A stretch of DNA of 64,000 nucleotides from a virus, in the IMG/VR virus record IMGVR_UViG_3300009151_000047, positions 25,970 to 89,969 of that record; one strand, given 5' to 3'. Each line of letters starts with the position of its first letter. The first letter of the stretch is position 1. Below the pieces are notes generated by a model, which saw only the letters and a program-made list of their open reading frames with translations, did no database searches and had not been told where the DNA came from. Of this stretch, positions 1-7,967 are shown piece by piece. A program made the position numbers and the translations under genes.

Positions 1-2
1 AG

Positions 3-59
3 TTTAGGTCAGTAATTAAATTTGAGAAGGTAAATAATTTTTCAAGGATAGCAAAATGA
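3..59 (+). CDS. C-terminal end of an upstream gene (partial)
   Basis: The frame that stops with TGA at 57-59 is open back to the window edge and ends in FEKVNNFSRIAK. The stop overlaps the next start as ATGA, the coupling seen throughout this genome, so this is probably the tail of a real gene. Only about 18 residues are visible, so no function can be given. Confidence 0.45.
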   Translation, partial: FRSVIKFEKVNNFSRIAK

Positions 60-637
60 GTGAATTTTTAACGATTGATACTGGTTCAGGAATACAAACA
101 CAAAAAGAAGAAGAGATTCTTCCATTACCATTAGTTGATACCGCACATAAAGTATTAAATGCACCGATACCGGAATATGATGAAACATCATTACCAAATC
201 ATTATATGTCCACTTTAATTAAACGATTGAAGATGACAATGAAACTATATGGTGGTATCGGTATTTCTGCCAATCAATGTGGTATTAAAGAAAGAGTTTT
301 TATTATTGGTAATGAAAATTTCCAGATAGTTTGCATTAACCCAAAAATTGTTGAAACTGGTAAAGTTAATAGAATGAGAGAAGGATGTTTAAGTTTTCCT
401 GGTTTAACTTTAAATGTTGCTAGACACGAATCAATAAAAGTAGTATACTATACAGAATTGGGTGAGCAAAAGTCAGTAGATTTTGATGGTGTTACTGCTC
501 AATGTTTCCAACATGAAATGGATCACATGGAAGGTATGTTGTTTACTAAACATGTTGGTTCATTGGCATTAAAGATGGCACAAGATAAACAAAAGAAATT
601 GATCCGAAAGTTTAAGAAGATGGAGAAAATGTTATGA
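56..637 (+). CDS. def: Peptide deformylase
   Basis: Removes the N-formyl group from nascent proteins, using a metal held by one Cys and two His. The three family motifs are present in order: GIGISANQCG (motif 1, form GxGxAAxQ), EGCLSFPG (motif 2, with the metal-binding Cys) and QHEMDHMEG (motif 3, HExDH). At 193 residues it has an N-terminal extension compared with short phage deformylases. A GGA-type ribosome site lies just upstream and the stop overlaps the next start by 4 nt. Deformylases are common in aquatic T4-like phages and at least one cyanophage enzyme is known to be active; here activity is inferred from intact motifs. Confidence 0.95.
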   Translation: MSEFLTIDTGSGIQTQKEEEILPLPLVDTAHKVLNAPIPEYDETSLPNHYMSTLIKRLKMTMKLYGGIGISANQCGIKERVFIIGNENFQIVCINPKIVETGKVNRMREGCLSFPGLTLNVARHESIKVVYYTELGEQKSVDFDGVTAQCFQHEMDHMEGMLFTKHVGSLALKMAQDKQKKLIRKFKKMEKML

Positions 638-990
638 GTGAGAATGAATTAAAAGTAGAAGTTGAAGAATCTGGTGAGTATGATAATTTTATTGGTAAGA
701 GTAATGTATCAAAAGGTGTTACTGGTATTTTAGGTCTAGAAGAAGAGACTACAGTTGAACAAGTATATGAGAATCCCAATTCATGGAAAAAACACTGGAA
801 AGGTATGCCGGAATTTGACCAAGATAATAATCCACCATACAAAACAATCTATCTACACTTTAGAGATGAAGAAGATTATAAAGAATTTGCTAAATTGGTT
901 GAACAAAATCTATCAGAGAAAACTAAAAGTATATGGTATCCTAAATTAGATAGAGATGCTAATTCATTAAAGAGATGGATTGAGGAGTAA
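634..990 (+). CDS. Phage protein with a C-terminal MPEF/TKSIWYP domain
   Basis: 118 residues, acidic at the N terminus. The C-terminal half (from about WKGMPEFDQ to TKSIWYPK) resembles a small domain I recall from many phage genomes, often near ParB-like and DNA-modification genes; its biochemical role is unknown to me. It is translationally coupled to def (ATGA) and followed six bases later by a glycosyltransferase, so it may belong to the modification module at 0.6-2.7 kb. The family resemblance is from memory and not checked. Confidence 0.75.
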   Translation: MSENELKVEVEESGEYDNFIGKSNVSKGVTGILGLEEETTVEQVYENPNSWKKHWKGMPEFDQDNNPPYKTIYLHFRDEEDYKEFAKLVEQNLSEKTKSIWYPKLDRDANSLKRWIEE

Positions 991-995
991 TTGAT

Positions 996-1832
996 ATGCA
1001 TAATCCGAGTTATCCAGTCTATATTGTTTCTAAAGGAAGAGCCGATAGTAGACTGACAAGCAGGTCATTAGAACGGATGAAAGTTCCATATTACATTGCA
1101 GTTGAACCACAAGACTATGATGCATATTGTGCAGTGATTGATCCGGCAAAAGTATTAGTATTGCCATTCAGTAATCATGGTGATGGTCCTGGTCGTGCTA
1201 GAAATTGGTGTTGGGATCATGCAATTAAATTGGGTGCAAAGAGACATTGGGTATTAGATGATAATATATCAGATTTTTATCGTTTGCAGAAAAATGAACG
1301 AGTTCGTGTAGAGACTGGTGCCATATTTAAAGCTGCAGAAGATTTTGTTGATAGATATGAGAATGTTCCTATCTCAGGCTTTCAATATAGATTTTTTATA
1401 GCACCAAATTCTAAATATCCACCATTCGTTACAAATACCAGAATTTATTCTGTATTGTTAATTGATAATGAATGTAAACATAGATGGCGTGGTAGATATA
1501 ATGAAGATACTGATATTTGTTTACGTGTATTGAAAGATGGTGATTGCACAGTTCAGTTCAATGCTTTTCTACAAGGTAAAGCCGCAACACAAACATTAGG
1601 TGGTGGTAATACTGAAGAGTTTTATGCCAAAGAAGGTACACTAAAGAAATCACAGATGCTTGTTGATATGCATCCAGATGTTACAAAATTAGTTTGGAGA
1701 TTTGATCGTTGGCATCATTTTGTTGATTACAATCCATTCAAGAAAAACAAATTAAGATTTAAACATGGTATTGAATTACAAGATAAAGTAAACAACTACG
1801 GTATGAAATTAATAAAGAATTATAAACCATGA
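996..1832 (+). CDS. TET/JBP-associated-type glycosyltransferase (GREB1/TAGT-like)
   Basis: 278 residues. The N terminus reads YPVYIVSKGRADSRLT, followed by YYIAVEPQDYDAY, GPGRARNWCWDHA and WVLDDNISDFY, which together match the TAGT glycosyltransferase family linked to modified bases in phage DNA. The DDN within the WVLDDNI stretch is in the position of the metal/nucleotide-sugar-binding acidic motif of GT-A folds. A good ribosome site (GAGGAG) precedes the ATG. Its neighbours are the MPEF-domain protein and a SAM methyltransferase, so glycosylation of a modified DNA base is the favoured role. Transfer to a protein or polysaccharide is the alternative. Confidence 0.75.
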   Translation: MHNPSYPVYIVSKGRADSRLTSRSLERMKVPYYIAVEPQDYDAYCAVIDPAKVLVLPFSNHGDGPGRARNWCWDHAIKLGAKRHWVLDDNISDFYRLQKNERVRVETGAIFKAAEDFVDRYENVPISGFQYRFFIAPNSKYPPFVTNTRIYSVLLIDNECKHRWRGRYNEDTDICLRVLKDGDCTVQFNAFLQGKAATQTLGGGNTEEFYAKEGTLKKSQMLVDMHPDVTKLVWRFDRWHHFVDYNPFKKNKLRFKHGIELQDKVNNYGMKLIKNYKP

Positions 1833-2656
1833 GTATTCTTAATGAGATATCAAAGAGTTCATTAAATACATATCTACAAAACTGTGCAAAGTATGCAGAG
1901 ATTGATATTAATCGTGCATATAATATTACTTTAAACTTTATAAAAAAACACGATGGTGCAGAAGTTAATGATCCAGATATTCAAGAGATGTTAGATTTAC
2001 AAAAAATTTGGTATGATTCTCTTGAAACAAATGATCCTGCATATTCTGTTTATTCAAGTCCTTATTATTTTTGTGAAGTTTGGTTGTGTTGGGTAAAATA
2101 TTCCAGAAGATATATAAAAGATATCAGTAAGAAAGATTCTTTATTTGATAAAAGTATAGTAGATGATATTAGAGGAATATCTACTATAATGGATTTAGGT
2201 TGTGGTTTTGGATATACAACTGTTGGATTTAAAGAGACTTTTCCTGAATGTAAAGTATATGGAACAAACATCGAAGGAAGTAGTCAATATAAGATGGCAA
2301 CAGAATTAGGTAATCAATATGACTTTTCAATAATACAAGATTACACCAATACAAAAGCCGATCTAATATTTGCATCCGAATACTTTGAACATTTCCAAAG
2401 ACCAATTGAACATCTGTTAGATATTATTAAACATTGTGATCCTAAATACTTTTTGATAGCAAACGCATTTACTGCCAGAGCTATCGGTCACTTTAATGAG
2501 TATTACTATAAGAACATAACATATACTGGTAAAGATATGAGTCGGTTATTTAATGAAACTTTGCGAGTTTATGGGTATGAAAAAGTGCATACATCATGCT
2601 GGAACAATAGGCCAAACTATTGGAAGAAAAGTTCTGGATTGGAAAAGTTCTTTTAA
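1829..2656 (+). CDS. Class I SAM-dependent methyltransferase
   Basis: 275 residues. The SAM-binding motif I is clear at mid-protein (IMDLGCGFGYTT), followed by VYGTNIEG at the end of the second strand and ADLIFASEYFEHF as the post-motif acidic strand. The N-terminal 110 residues are helical and not recognised. It overlaps the glycosyltransferase by 4 nt and ends just before a promoter, so it closes this transcription unit. The substrate cannot be told from the sequence; DNA base, sugar or small molecule are all open. There is no DPPY/NPPY motif as in N6-adenine enzymes, and no PC motif of C5-cytosine enzymes. Confidence 0.8.
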   Translation: MSILNEISKSSLNTYLQNCAKYAEIDINRAYNITLNFIKKHDGAEVNDPDIQEMLDLQKIWYDSLETNDPAYSVYSSPYYFCEVWLCWVKYSRRYIKDISKKDSLFDKSIVDDIRGISTIMDLGCGFGYTTVGFKETFPECKVYGTNIEGSSQYKMATELGNQYDFSIIQDYTNTKADLIFASEYFEHFQRPIEHLLDIIKHCDPKYFLIANAFTARAIGHFNEYYYKNITYTGKDMSRLFNETLRVYGYEKVHTSCWNNRPNYWKKSSGLEKFF

Positions 2657-2676
2657 ATCAATAACTTATAAAACGC

Positions 2677-2704
2677 TTGACATTTGATTCGGTTAGTGTA
2701 TAAT
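2677..2704 (+). promoter_or_regulatory. Sigma70-like promoter for the VWA/CobT-like gene
   Basis: TTGACA at 2677-2682 and TATAAT at 2699-2704 with 16 bp between. The upstream context AAAACGC is shared with the early promoters at 54-64 kb. The start of transcription should fall near 2711, which rules out the in-frame ATG at 2707 and supports the ATG at 2731. Confidence 0.85.
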
Positions 2705-2730
2705 GATTGTATATTAATAGAGAGAGTCAT

Positions 2731-4959
2731 ATGGAAAACTATTCTACCGAATCAAAATCACAATTAGCAAAGTTACTTGCCACTGAAAACATCACGGTTC
2801 AACATGCTAAAATTCAAACTGCATCGTTTAATCTGAAAACCCGTGTATTGAATTGTCCTATTTGGACTGATATGAGTGGTGATCTTTATGATTTATTGAT
2901 GGGTCATGAAGTTGGTCATGCATTGGAAACACCTGAAGAAGGTTGGCATGATGCAATTATTGAGAGTCAATCTAAAAACTTTAAAACATTTTTGAATGTT
3001 GTTGAAGATGCTCGTATTGAAAAGAAAATCAAACGGCGTTATCCTGGTCTTAAAAAATCATTTATCAATGCTTATAAACAATTAATTGATAAAGATTTTT
3101 TTGGTATTAAAAATCAAGATGTTAATACATTACCTTTTATTGATAAGATTAATCTTTATACAAAAGGTGGTACATTTTTGGGTATTACTTTTACTGAAAC
3201 TGAAACTGAATTATTAAATAAAGTAGAAAAGTGTGAAACATGGGAAGATGTTGTCCGTGTTGCTGAAGAATTATTTGGTTATTCTAAAAAAGAACAACAA
3301 GATAAACAAGAAAATACTTTTAGTAATTTTACCAATGAATTTGGTAGTCATGAAGGATTTGATTCTGATTTTTCAGATGATCTAGAATTTGATGATGTTG
3401 AAGATGGTAAAGAAAGAACTACTACAATACCTTCTAATGAACAATCTGAAGAAGATGGTGAAAGCGAAGAAGATGGCAATACACCTAATCGTTTCAAAGA
3501 ATCTAAAGGTTCAATGGCAGACCAATATGATCCCGATTTTGAACCTATATGTGAAACTGACCAAAACTTTCGCAATAATGAAGCATCATTATTAGATGAA
3601 AAATGTAAAGAATATATCTATGTGAATATTCCTACTGCAAATCCTAAAGGTATCTTTACATCAGCAAAACGTGTTCATGAATTCTTAACACCAAAAGTTT
3701 TTGAACCTCTTAATTATAATCCTGAGACTGAATTGAGAGAATTCAAGAATAAGAATGACCGATATATCTCATTGTTAGCAAAAGAATTTGAAATGCGTAA
3801 AGCTGCCAAATCATTTGCTAAAAAGAAAATATCTAATACTGGTGATATTGATATTAACAGTATCTACAAATACAAATTAGATGATAATATTTTCCGTAAG
3901 ATGATGCAATTGCCTAAAGGTAAATCACATGGTTTAGTATTATTATTAGACCGTTCTGGTAGTATGAGTTATAATATGGCAGCATCATTAGAACAGATTT
4001 TAATTTTAAGTATGTTCTGTAAGAAAGTAAACATTCCATTTGTTGTATATGGATTTGGTAATGACATTACTGGTCGTATGTATGATACTGGTAATAGTTT
4101 CAGATTAAACGATGCATCATGTAAAGAAAAATCATTTATTAAAAATGATAATGATATAGCATTTGAAGAAGTATTTTTACGTGAATATTTGAATTCTAGT
4201 ATGAGTAGTTCTGAATATTTAAAATGTGTTAAGAATATTTTGATGTTAAAGAAAGTATATCAAAATGATAAAGAATATTTTCTTCCAAAATCTGAAGGAT
4301 TATCTAATACACCTTTAACAGAATCAATGGTTGCATTACGTGATCCAGTTAATGAATTTCGTAAAAGACACAATTTAGATTTAGTAAATTTATGTATTGT
4401 GCATGATGGTGATGCCGATTGGACTAATAGATATGTTCAAGAAGATAGTTCTAAAAGATTCTGTGCAATTACACAAAATGTAATTATTCAAGATAAGAAA
4501 ACAAAATATCAAAAGAAGATGGATAATAATCATTCATTACGTGCTGTTATATTTGATTGGTTTTCAAAAACCACTAATACTAAAATCTTTGGATTCTATA
4601 TCACAAAGAAACCTAGTCGTAGTTTTTTCTTAAGTGATTACAGATATGAAGGTGGTCTTGATGTTGATGATATGGCAAAAAAATTAAATCCAGAATCACA
4701 ATACCGTCAACGTGAAGAAATGTTAGATAAACTAGTAAAAGATATGAAAAAAGATAATTTTGTTATATCTTACAATACTGGTTATGATGCTTTCTATATT
4801 ATTCGTGGTGGTAATGATGCTTTGATTGGTAATGAAGAATTAAAAGTTGAGGGTGATTTTACTGCCGGTAAGTTAAAGACTGCATTTTCTAAGTTAAATA
4901 AGGCAAAACAGTCTAATAGAGTCTTGGCAACACGGTTTATTGAGAGAATCGCTGCATAA
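2731..4959 (+). CDS. CobT-like protein: HExxH metallopeptidase-like region plus VWA domain
   Basis: 742 residues from the ATG at 2731; an upstream ATG at 2707 lies too close to the -10 box to be transcribed. Near residue 55 is GHEVGHALETPEEGW, a zinc-metallopeptidase-like HExxH. A very acidic linker (about residues 210-270) follows. Beyond it is a von Willebrand A domain with an intact metal-adhesion site (LLLDRSGSMS near residue 415). This is the partner type of MoxR/CobS AAA ATPases, and one such ATPase follows directly. In bacteria MoxR-VWA pairs act as chaperones or metal-insertion machines (CobS/CobT insert cobalt). The phage pair is conserved in aquatic T4-like phages, but its target is unknown. 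Confidence 0.85.
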   Translation: MENYSTESKSQLAKLLATENITVQHAKIQTASFNLKTRVLNCPIWTDMSGDLYDLLMGHEVGHALETPEEGWHDAIIESQSKNFKTFLNVVEDARIEKKIKRRYPGLKKSFINAYKQLIDKDFFGIKNQDVNTLPFIDKINLYTKGGTFLGITFTETETELLNKVEKCETWEDVVRVAEELFGYSKKEQQDKQENTFSNFTNEFGSHEGFDSDFSDDLEFDDVEDGKERTTTIPSNEQSEEDGESEEDGNTPNRFKESKGSMADQYDPDFEPICETDQNFRNNEASLLDEKCKEYIYVNIPTANPKGIFTSAKRVHEFLTPKVFEPLNYNPETELREFKNKNDRYISLLAKEFEMRKAAKSFAKKKISNTGDIDINSIYKYKLDDNIFRKMMQLPKGKSHGLVLLLDRSGSMSYNMAASLEQILILSMFCKKVNIPFVVYGFGNDITGRMYDTGNSFRLNDASCKEKSFIKNDNDIAFEEVFLREYLNSSMSSSEYLKCVKNILMLKKVYQNDKEYFLPKSEGLSNTPLTESMVALRDPVNEFRKRHNLDLVNLCIVHDGDADWTNRYVQEDSSKRFCAITQNVIIQDKKTKYQKKMDNNHSLRAVIFDWFSKTTNTKIFGFYITKKPSRSFFLSDYRYEGGLDVDDMAKKLNPESQYRQREEMLDKLVKDMKKDNFVISYNTGYDAFYIIRGGNDALIGNEELKVEGDFTAGKLKTAFSKLNKAKQSNRVLATRFIERIAA

Positions 4960-4988
4960 GTTGTTGATTTTTATGGTAAAAATAGTGG

Positions 4989-5017
4989 TTGACATTGGGT
5001 ATCATTCGTAGTATAAT
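4989..5017 (+). promoter_or_regulatory. Sigma70-like promoter for the MoxR/CobS-like gene
   Basis: TTGACA at 4989-4994 and TATAAT at 5012-5017, spacing 17 bp. The transcribed start (AGTTGTATATTAA) closely resembles the leader of the preceding VWA gene (GATTGTATATTAA), so the two partner genes have matching upstream regions although each has its own promoter. Confidence 0.85.
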
Positions 5018-5049
5018 AGTTGTATATTAAATGATAAGGAGTTTACATT

Positions 5050-6381
5050 ATGAGTAAGATTAAAATTGAGGCACGTGAGAAGTTTGTTAAGTTGGCATTA
5101 GCAACAGGTAAGACCGCATTAACGCATCCTGAAATACATGAGATTTGCCAAAAAAACGATATCAAATTCCCACAATGGTTAATTAAAGGTAATGATTATC
5201 GTATCGGGCGTGGACTATATAAAATACCAACCGATAATTCTACAGTGCAAATGGTCGCACAGGTCGTTAATATGAAAAAAGAACCAGTAACAGAAGTTAA
5301 ACAAGGCAATCGGATTACTAATGTTATTACCGATTTGGAAAGTAATAATTTAGTACCTTCAATTTATAAGAATTTTGTACCATTTGGTCACTTCAATGAT
5401 TTATTAAATATTGTAAGTTCCAATCAATTCTTTCCGTTATTGATTACTGGTCAATCGGGTAATGGTAAAACAATGTCGGCAGAACAGGCATGTGCCAAGA
5501 TTGGTCGCAAGTTTGTTTGTATTTCAATGACACCAGAAACCGATGAAAGTGATTTGTTAGGTAACTATGTATTGATTAATGGACAGATGGAATGGCGTGA
5601 TGGTCCAGTAACAGTTGCGGCACGACAAGGTGCAGTCTTGTGTATTGATGAGATTGATTATGGTGCAGCTAATCTATCATGTTTACAGCGTGTATTTGAA
5701 GGCAAACCATTCTTATTGAAAAAGAAAAATGAAGTAGTAACACCTGCAGAAGGTTTTACTGTAATTGCTACTGCAAATACTAAAGGTAAAGGTTCTGAAG
5801 ATGGTCGTTATATGTTTACTAATGTATTGAATGAGGCATTTTTAGAACGATTCTTGATTACAATCGAACAAGAGTGGCCATCTGTTTCAGTAGAGAAGAA
5901 AATTTTAGTTAAGGAAATGTCATCTGTTGGTAAAGATGATAATGAATTTGTAGATAAATTGGTAACATGGGCAGATATTATTCGTAAAACATTTGCCGAA
6001 GGTGGTGCTGATGAAGTTATCTCTACTCGCCGTTTGGTACATATTGTTAAATCGTTTGGTGTCTTTAATGATAAGATGAAGGCAATTGAATTATGCTTGA
6101 ATCGTTTTGATGAAGATACAAAAAGATCATTCTTAGATTTATATACTAAGATTGATGAAGATGCAAAACCTACTATTGAAACAGTTGTGCCTGAAAGTAG
6201 TTTGGCTGAAGAGATGTCAAATGCAGTGAATTCGGCTCAACAAACTCCTGCCGGAATACCTAATACTATGACAACTATACCAAATACTATGACAACTATA
6301 CCAGATAGTGTTGCTGAAACTTTAAGTTCTGGATTGGTAATAAACAAGAGCAATTACCTTTGGACTAATGGCAATCAATAA
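5050..6381 (+). CDS. cobS: MoxR/CobS-like AAA ATPase
   Basis: 443 residues. Walker A is LITGQSGNGKTMS (about residue 135), Walker B is AVLCIDEIDYG (about 195), followed by an ATANTKGKG sensor 1 region and conserved NEAFLERF. This is the AAA family called CobS in cyanophage annotations; it acts with VWA proteins, and the VWA gene lies directly upstream. A clear AAGGAG precedes the ATG. The C terminus is Thr/Pro-rich and contains a tandem seven-residue repeat (PNTMTTI twice), which looks like a flexible tail. Symbol by family convention only; cobalt chelation by the phage protein is not shown. Confidence 0.9.
   Translation: MSKIKIEAREKFVKLALATGKTALTHPEIHEICQKNDIKFPQWLIKGNDYRIGRGLYKIPTDNSTVQMVAQVVNMKKEPVTEVKQGNRITNVITDLESNNLVPSIYKNFVPFGHFNDLLNIVSSNQFFPLLITGQSGNGKTMSAEQACAKIGRKFVCISMTPETDESDLLGNYVLINGQMEWRDGPVTVAARQGAVLCIDEIDYGAANLSCLQRVFEGKPFLLKKKNEVVTPAEGFTVIATANTKGKGSEDGRYMFTNVLNEAFLERFLITIEQEWPSVSVEKKILVKEMSSVGKDDNEFVDKLVTWADIIRKTFAEGGADEVISTRRLVHIVKSFGVFNDKMKAIELCLNRFDEDTKRSFLDLYTKIDEDAKPTIETVVPESSLAEEMSNAVNSAQQTPAGIPNTMTTIPNTMTTIPDSVAETLSSGLVINKSNYLWTNGNQ
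6262..6303 (+). repeat. Tandem 21-bp repeat in the cobS-like gene
   Basis: Two nearly identical 21-bp units encode PNTMTTI twice in a row in the low-complexity tail of the AAA ATPase. This is the kind of repeat that changes copy number by slippage. Confidence 0.8.
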
Positions 6382-6399
6382 CATTTACCTGTTAAAGTG

Positions 6400-6428
6400 T
6401 TGACACTGTTATATAATTATAGTATAAT
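6400..6428 (+). promoter_or_regulatory. Sigma70-like promoter for the HTH gene
   Basis: TTGACA at 6400-6405 and TATAAT at 6423-6428 with 17 bp spacing, followed by AGTTGAAATT. Transcription should begin near 6435, just before the structured leader. Confidence 0.85.
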
Positions 6429-6439
6429 AGTTGAAATTA

Positions 6440-6482
6440 ACAGAGAAGTGTCGCCTCTGTAAATTTAATTTAATTGCGACAC
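6440..6482 (+). promoter_or_regulatory. 5' leader predicted to fold as an H-type pseudoknot
   Basis: Stem 1 pairs ACAGAG (6440-6445) with CTCTGT (6455-6460). Seven of the nine loop bases, GTGTCGC (6448-6454), are a perfect complement of GCGACAC (6476-6482) downstream, giving stem 2. Loop 1 is AA and loop 3 is the A/T-only stretch 6461-6475. The element starts about 5 nt after the predicted transcription start and ends 11 nt before the ribosome site GGAG (6494-6497) of the HTH gene. The T4 gene 32 leader pseudoknot, which controls translation, is a known parallel. Pairing is seen directly; function is inferred. Confidence 0.7.
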
Positions 6483-6504
6483 AAAACTAAATTGGAGTAT
6501 TATT

Positions 6505-6771
6505 ATGAAATCAAATAGTTCACAAAACGAAAAACTACTTGACTTTTTCAAAACTGGTAAAGATATTACTGAGAATGTTGCTAAAAGCCGTTATGGTATT
6601 GAGCGATTCTCTGCTCGCATTGCTGAATTACGTGCTGAGGGTTATAGTATCTACCGCAATAGCAAAAAGACAACCAACGGTGAAACTATCACTGTTTATC
6701 GTTTAGGTACGCCTAATCGTCAGATGGTTGCTGCAGCTTATAAGGAGTTGGGTGCTGCTGCATTTGCCTAA
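6505..6771 (+). CDS. Small helix-turn-helix protein
   Basis: 88 residues. The body resembles the short HTH family frequent in T4-like phages: NEKLLDFFKTGKDIT, then RYGIERFSARIAELRAEGYSIY (the helix-turn-helix), and a conserved YRLGTPNRQMVAAAYKELG tail. It is monocistronic: own promoter, structured leader with GGAG ribosome site, and a hairpin terminator 20 nt after the stop. This isolation and the leader suggest it is made in large or tightly regulated amounts. Its DNA target, if any, is unknown. Confidence 0.85.
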   Translation: MKSNSSQNEKLLDFFKTGKDITENVAKSRYGIERFSARIAELRAEGYSIYRNSKKTTNGETITVYRLGTPNRQMVAAAYKELGAAAFA

Positions 6772-6790
6772 ATCTGTAGTGTAATTATAT

Positions 6791-6827
6791 GAGGTGATGC
6801 ATATATATTTGTGTCACCTCTTTTTTT
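6791..6827 (+). terminator. Rho-independent terminator after the HTH gene
   Basis: GAGGTGA at 6791-6797 pairs perfectly with TCACCTC at 6814-6820 and is followed by seven T (6821-6827). Confidence 0.9.
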
Positions 6828-6841
6828 AGAATGGATATACT

Positions 6842-7657
6842 ATGGAAATAAAAGTTAAATTAGAAGATTTAAAACAGTTTAAGTTGTTTGTGGCAACACC
6901 GATGTATGGTGGTATGTCATATGGCATGTATATGAAATCATGCCTTGATTTGCAAGTAATGATGATGAAATATGGTGTTGATGTTAAGTTTTCATTTTTG
7001 TTTAATGAATCTCTTATCACTCGGGCACGTAATTATCTTGTAGATGAATTTCTCCGTTCGGAATGCACTCATCTACTCTTCATTGATTCTGATGTTCATT
7101 TTAATCCGCAAGATGTAATTGCATTGATGGCATTAGATAAAGAAGTAGTTGGTGGACCTTATCCTAAGAAATCTATCAATTGGAACAATGTAGCAGAAGC
7201 AGCAAGAAAACATCCTGATTTACCACCACAAGATTTAGAATATGTTGTTGGTGATTATGTGTTTAATGTTGTTCATGGTACCAAAAACTTTTCTGTAACT
7301 GAACCACTTCAAGTATTAGAAATTGGTACAGGTTTCATGATGGTTAAACGTGAAGTATTTGATAAGATGCGAGATGCATATCCTACTATTCGGTATAAGC
7401 CTGATCATGTTGGTCAAGCAAACTTTGACGGTTCAAGATATATTCATGCATACTTTGATACAGTAATTGATACTAAAGATTCTATTGTTGGTGGTGGTTC
7501 TGATCGGTATCTATCTGAAGATTATATGTTTTGCCAGATGTGGCGCAAGATTGGTGGAGAAATCTACTTGTGTCCATGGATGAAAACACAACATATTGGT
7601 ACATATCCATTCACTGGTAACATGCCTAAAGTTGCTGAATTGACTGGTAAACTATAA
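6842..7657 (+). CDS. GT-A type glycosyltransferase-like protein
   Basis: 271 residues. KLFVATPMYGG opens the fold, SLITRARNYLVDEFL is the helix seen in this phage family, and HLLFIDSDVHF carries the DxD-type metal site; GGPYPKK and a late YLSEDYMFCQMWRKIGG with an acidic catalytic-base candidate follow. It lies between the HTH terminator and the replication core, with a TAATC spacer to the next gene. The acceptor is unknown: DNA bases (with the TAGT-type enzyme at 1.0 kb) or surface glycan are both possible. Confidence 0.75.
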   Translation: MEIKVKLEDLKQFKLFVATPMYGGMSYGMYMKSCLDLQVMMMKYGVDVKFSFLFNESLITRARNYLVDEFLRSECTHLLFIDSDVHFNPQDVIALMALDKEVVGGPYPKKSINWNNVAEAARKHPDLPPQDLEYVVGDYVFNVVHGTKNFSVTEPLQVLEIGTGFMMVKREVFDKMRDAYPTIRYKPDHVGQANFDGSRYIHAYFDTVIDTKDSIVGGGSDRYLSEDYMFCQMWRKIGGEIYLCPWMKTQHIGTYPFTGNMPKVAELTGKL

Positions 7658-7659
7658 TC

Positions 7660-7953
7660 ATGAGATGTGATATAGATTACAAGTATAGTGAAGGTAGAAT
7701 ACTCGATGAATTAAAAGTCTATATTGATAACACTTACGGTGAACACTATTCACAAAATAAATTTCAGGCAACTGAGTTTATAATGGATAGTGGTCACGGT
7801 GAGGGTTTCTGTATCGGTAACATTATGAAATATGCACAAAGATACGGTAAGAAAGAAGGTCGTAACAGAAAAGACTTGCTAAAAGTGATTCATTATAGTA
7901 TAATGGCTTTACACAATCACGATGAGTTATATGGTTCTAAAACAAAAATTTAA
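7660..7953 (+). CDS. DUF3310 (SaV-like) protein
   Basis: 97 residues. The core QATEFIMDSGHGEGFCIGNIMKYAQRYGKKEGRNRKDLLKVIHY, given here only as landmarks at its ends (QATEFI and KYAQRYGKK, KDLLKV), matches the phage DUF3310 family of nucleotide-kinase-like annotation. The true function of this family is not known to me. It is co-transcribed with the clamp gene that follows. Confidence 0.8.
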   Translation: MRCDIDYKYSEGRILDELKVYIDNTYGEHYSQNKFQATEFIMDSGHGEGFCIGNIMKYAQRYGKKEGRNRKDLLKVIHYSIMALHNHDELYGSKTKI

Positions 7954-7967
7954 TTATGGAGTATATT

